Origin: Nocardia sp. CNY236
GTDB taxonomy: Bacteria > Actinomycetota > Actinomycetes > Mycobacteriales > Mycobacteriaceae
NCBI RefSeq assembly: GCF_000482385.1
Contig: NZ_AXVD01000001.1
Coordinates: forward strand, 124,001 to 188,000
DNA: 64,000 nucleotides
Direction of reading: 5' to 3'
Shown here: piece after piece, positions 60,910 to 64,000 of the stretch
Layout: each line of letters starts with the position of its first letter
How positions within the stretch are numbered: position 1 is the stretch's first letter
Position numbers and translations under genes: made by a program
The notes under the pieces: model-generated
Database searches by the model: none
Seen by the model: only the letters and a program-made list of their open reading frames with translations
What the model was told of the DNA's origin: nothing

Positions 60910-62376
60910 TCAGCCCCTTCGAAGACCTGTGTCCAGGACCGCACGACCAATCGGCGCTGCCACCGAGCCGCCGGTGGCAGCGAGCGCTCGGTCCCCGCCG
61001 TCTTCCACGATCACCGCGACGGCAATCTTCGGGTTCTGCGCGGGAGCGAACGCGATGTACCACGCATGGGGGGGAGTATTGCGGGGGTCGGTGCCATGTT
61101 CCGCCGTGCCGGTTTTGGACGCGATCTGATAGGGGGTCCGACCGCTTCCGGCGGTGTTGTTCTCCGAGGCGATCATCAGGTTGGTCAGGGTCGATGCCAC
61201 ATCGGCGGAGACGGCCTGACCGACCGAGACCGGTTCGGTGGTGGATAGTTCGCTCAAATCCGGGCCTTGCAGCTGATCCACCAGGTAGGGCTCCATCCGG
61301 ACTCCGCCGTTGGCAACGGTTGCCGCGACAACCGCGTTGTCCAGCGGGGTGAGCGCGACATCTCGCTGGCCGATGCTGCTCTGCGCCAGTGCAGCATCGT
61401 CCGGGATGGTGCCCACGGTGCTCTCCGCTACCGGCATCGGAATTCCCTGGTGTGGGCCGATGCCGAACGCGGCCGCCTCGTCTTCGAGATTCGCGGCGCC
61501 CACCTCGATGCCGAGCTCCGCGAACGCGGTGTTGCACGATCGCCGGAACGCCTCGTACAGCGACGCAGTGGGGTCGGGACCGCAGGTGACGCCGTCGTAG
61601 TTCTCCATTGTGGTGCTGGTGCCCGGCAGGGTGATGTTCGGCGCGGCGGTGAATTGATCCTCGGGAGTCGCAACTCGGTTGGACAACGCAGCCGCGGTGA
61701 CCACGACTTTGAACGTGGAGCCGGGAGGATAGGTCTGTGAGATGGCACGATTCAGCATCGGATGCCGCGGATCGGCGCTCAACGTTTCCCACGCCTGGGT
61801 GCCGCGGGCGCCATCGTGCCCGGACAGCAGGTTCGGGTCGTAGCTCGGCGTGGAGACCATGGCAAGAATCTTGCCGGTGCTCGGTTCGAGTGCCACCACC
61901 GAGCCCGTATAACCCTTGCTGGTCATCTGCTCGTAGGCGACCTGCTGGAGTACAGGATCGAGGGTTGTCAGCACATTGCCTCCCCGTGGATCCCGGCCGG
62001 AGATCAGGTCACCGAGGTGGCTGCCGAACAACTGACTATCCGAGCCGTTCAGCACGGTGTCCTCCGACCGCTCCAACCCCGTGCTGCCGTACTGCATCGA
62101 GTAGAAGCCCGTGGCCGGCGCGTAGGCCTCGGGATCGGTGGGATAGGTGCGTAGGTACTTGTAGCGGTTCTCGGTCGCGACCGAGCTGGCCAACACGGTA
62201 CCGCCAGCCGAGATCTGCCCGCGTTGACGCGAGTACTCGTCGAGCAGCACGCGCGAATTGCGCGGATCGCTGCGGTAGTCGTCGGCCTTGATGACCTGGA
62301 TATAGGTGGCATTGGTGAGTAGCGCGACAACCATCACCATGACGGCGACCGCGACTCGGCGCAGGGGTGTGTTCAT
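60910..62376 (-). CDS. pbpA: Penicillin-binding protein PbpA (class B)
   Basis: 488 residues: an N-terminal membrane anchor ([19 protein letters not shown]), a linker, then the transpeptidase with SxxK at PPGSTFKVV, SxN at RRSCNTAF and KTG at [10 protein letters not shown]. It cross-links peptidoglycan, working with RodA. Overlaps rodA by 4 bases (ATGA). Size and order match Rv0016c. Confidence 0.97.
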   Translation of the reverse strand: MNTPLRRVAVAVMVMVVALLTNATYIQVIKADDYRSDPRNSRVLLDEYSRQRGQISAGGTVLASSVATENRYKYLRTYPTDPEAYAPATGFYSMQYGSTGLERSEDTVLNGSDSQLFGSHLGDLISGRDPRGGNVLTTLDPVLQQVAYEQMTSKGYTGSVVALEPSTGKILAMVSTPSYDPNLLSGHDGARGTQAWETLSADPRHPMLNRAISQTYPPGSTFKVVVTAAALSNRVATPEDQFTAAPNITLPGTSTTMENYDGVTCGPDPTASLYEAFRRSCNTAFAELGIEVGAANLEDEAAAFGIGPHQGIPMPVAESTVGTIPDDAALAQSSIGQRDVALTPLDNAVVAATVANGGVRMEPYLVDQLQGPDLSELSTTEPVSVGQAVSADVASTLTNLMIASENNTAGSGRTPYQIASKTGTAEHGTDPRNTPPHAWYIAFAPAQNPKIAVAVIVEDGGDRALAATGGSVAAPIGRAVLDTGLRRG

Positions 62377-63857
62377 GTCACCGAACCCGCTTCCGGTCGT
62401 CCCGCCTCGCGGTGCAGCAGTTCGGTCCGTGCCTCGGCGATCGGCGCAGGTTCTCGCTTGCGTATCGGCGCCGGCGCACGGGCCGCGTCGGAGATCTTGA
62501 TCAGCAACGCCAGCAATAGGTAATTGGACAACAGCGAGGAGCCGCCATAGGAGACGAACGGTGTGGTCAGACCAGTCAGCGGAATCAGTTTCGTCACACC
62601 GCCCACCACGACGAACAGCTGGATCGCGATGGTGAAGGACAGGCCCGCCGCGAGCAACTTGCCGAAACTGTCGCGCACTGCGAGCGCCGTACGCAGACCG
62701 CGCACCACGAATACCAGAAACAACGTCAATACCGCGGTGAGCCCGATCAAGCCGAGCTCCTCGCCGATGCTGGTGACGATGAAGTCGGTCTTGGCGAAGG
62801 GCACTTGGTTGGGCCGACCGCCACCGAGCCCGGTTCCGGCGAGGCCGCCGGTGGCCAGGCCGAACAATGACTGTGAGATCTGGTAGCCGGTGTTGTTGTA
62901 ATCGTCGAAGGGATGCAGCCAGGTGTCCACGCGAACCCGGACATGGCCGAACATCTGATAGGCGAAGACGAAGCCCAGCGCGAGCAGCCCGACACCGATG
63001 ACCAGCCAGCCGACTCGTTCGGTGGCGATGTAGAGCATCACCAGCACCGTGCTGAAGATCAGCAGCGAGGTTCCGAGATCCTTCTCGAATACCAGCACGC
63101 CGATGCACACGATCCAGACCGCCAGAATCGGGCCCAGATCACGGGCACGAGGCAGCTCGGTACCGAGCACGCGGCGCCCCGCCGCGGTGAACAGCTCACG
63201 CTTGGCGACCAGTACCGATGCGAAGAAGACGATCAGGAGGATTTTCGCGAATTCGCCTGGCTGAACGCTGAACCCGGGCAACCTGATCCAGATCTTCGCG
63301 CCGTTGATCTCGGAGAACCTGCTGGGCAGGATTGCTGGAATCGCCAACGCGACAAGGCCGGCCAGCCCGAGGGTGTAGCTGTAACGGGCCAGCGTGCGAT
63401 AGTCGCGCAAGGCGATCAGCAGCACGATGAAGCCGAGCATGCCGAGCGCTGTCCACAGGGTCTGCTGGTTGGCATCCGGCGACGGTATTGCCCATGAGTT
63501 GTAGGTGGCCATCTCCTGATCGGCCAGGTCGAGCCGATGGATCAGCACCAGACCAAGCCCGTTCAGCACCGCGACGATGGGTAGCAACAAAGGATCGGCG
63601 AACGGAGCGAATCGCCGGACAGCGAGATGCGCGACCGAGAACAGGGCTAGATACGCGACGCCATACTTGGCGATATCCCAGGTGATCGACTGTTCCAGAC
63701 TGACTTCGACCAAAAAGAGCGCGACAGTGGTGATGACCGCGGCCGCGCCCAGCAGCAACAGTTCCGCATTTCGCCGGGAACTCGGTGGTGGCGCAGGAGC
63801 GAAGCCGCCCGGCGGACTGGGAAAAGCCCCAGCCGGCGGCGGAGACGGCGCGGACAT
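62373..63857 (-). CDS. rodA: SEDS glycosyltransferase RodA
   Basis: 494 residues with ten or more membrane spans and SEDS motifs ([31 protein letters not shown], and the C-terminal [19 protein letters not shown]). Polymerises lipid II into glycan strands; partner is PbpA downstream. The first 30 residues are Pro-rich. Start at 63857 overlaps the pstP stop. Confidence 0.97.
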   Translation of the reverse strand: MSAPSPPPAGAFPSPPGGFAPAPPPSSRRNAELLLLGAAAVITTVALFLVEVSLEQSITWDIAKYGVAYLALFSVAHLAVRRFAPFADPLLLPIVAVLNGLGLVLIHRLDLADQEMATYNSWAIPSPDANQQTLWTALGMLGFIVLLIALRDYRTLARYSYTLGLAGLVALAIPAILPSRFSEINGAKIWIRLPGFSVQPGEFAKILLIVFFASVLVAKRELFTAAGRRVLGTELPRARDLGPILAVWIVCIGVLVFEKDLGTSLLIFSTVLVMLYIATERVGWLVIGVGLLALGFVFAYQMFGHVRVRVDTWLHPFDDYNNTGYQISQSLFGLATGGLAGTGLGGGRPNQVPFAKTDFIVTSIGEELGLIGLTAVLTLFLVFVVRGLRTALAVRDSFGKLLAAGLSFTIAIQLFVVVGGVTKLIPLTGLTTPFVSYGGSSLLSNYLLLALLIKISDAARAPAPIRKREPAPIAEARTELLHREAGRPEAGSVT

Positions 63858-64000
63858 CAGTCTGTCACCCGGCAGCTTTCCCCCGGGATCTGGGGGATCG
63901 GCGACTCGGTCGGTGCCGGAGCAGAGGTTTCTGGTGCCGGCGGCGCCTGGATGGTTTCTGGCGCCGCCGGCGCCTGGATCTCTACGCCATCAGCGTCACC
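63857..64000 (-). CDS. pstP: Ser/Thr phosphatase PstP, C-terminal end (partial)
   Basis: Only the last 47 residues are in the window, a Pro/Ala-rich extracellular tail ending [13 protein letters not shown]. The stop (TGA, 63857-63859) overlaps the rodA start. PstP is the PP2C-type phosphatase that reverses PknA/PknB phosphorylation; identity is inferred from the conserved order pstP-rodA-pbpA-pknA-pknB and the Cys near the end. The catalytic part lies beyond 64000. Confidence 0.72.
   Translation of the reverse strand, partial: GDADGVEIQAPAAPETIQAPPAPETSAPAPTESPIPQIPGESCRVTD

Overview
The window is a stretch of chromosome around the replication origin of a high-GC actinomycete, most likely Nocardia or a close relative in the Mycobacteriales. 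The gene order cwlM (3' end) - acetyltransferase - parB - parA - rsmG - jag/khpB - yidC - yidD - rnpA - rpmH - dnaA - oriC - dnaN - recF - dciA - gyrB - gyrA - DUF3566 gene - tRNA-Ile is the classic mycobacterial/nocardial origin order, and the proteins resemble mycobacterial orthologues by eye. The last 10 kb (PH-domain protein, crgA, trpG/pabA, pknB, pknA, pbpA, rodA, pstP) is the cell-wall/division cluster that lies a few genes beyond gyrA in mycobacteria.

Layout. 1-9.0 kb: cell-wall regulator CwlM, chromosome partition genes with several parS sites, membrane-protein insertion and RNase P genes, all leftward after cwlM. 9.0-22.4 kb: dnaA and the rightward replication genes; oriC lies between dnaA and dnaN and carries an unusual cluster of CTCGAG-centred palindromes. 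22.4-32.4 kb: accessory metabolic genes (SAM methyltransferase, flavodoxin-like reductase, DHFR-like reductase, CrtI-like oxidoreductase, DUF3556 membrane protein, acyl-CoA ligase, PucR-type regulator). 32.5-38.4 kb: a patch of gene fragments (frameshifted NUDIX gene, nrdF piece, NRPS A-PCP unit followed by a stop and a cut-off condensation domain, gutted ECF42 sigma gene). 38.5-42.7 kb: a small island bounded by a 27-bp direct repeat of the 3' end of a tRNA-Ala gene, containing a DUF1152 gene, a GntR regulator and a cassette of tiny genes, part of which is duplicated at 34.4-34.8 kb. 42.7-54.3 kb: MMPL transporter, an orphan ParA-like/partner pair with its own palindrome, NlpC/P60 protein, DUF1275 membrane protein, acyl-CoA dehydrogenase-like protein, an ABC exporter and a rhomboid protease. 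54.3-64.0 kb: the conserved crgA-pknB-pstP region.

How the genes work together. DnaA, DnaN, RecF, DciA and gyrase act in initiation and elongation; ParA/ParB and the parS sites segregate the new origins. PknA and PknB phosphorylate cell-wall targets including CwlM (at the left edge), and PstP (right edge) removes the phosphates; RodA and PbpA build septal or polar peptidoglycan and CrgA restrains the divisome. A recurring oddity is the presence of short in-frame tandem repeats (15 or 18 bp units) in disordered parts of ParB, KhpB, YidD and DnaA, plus similar non-coding arrays.

Limits: all homology statements are from recognition of motifs and gene order, without database searches. Starts were chosen from ribosome-binding sites and known family N-termini.
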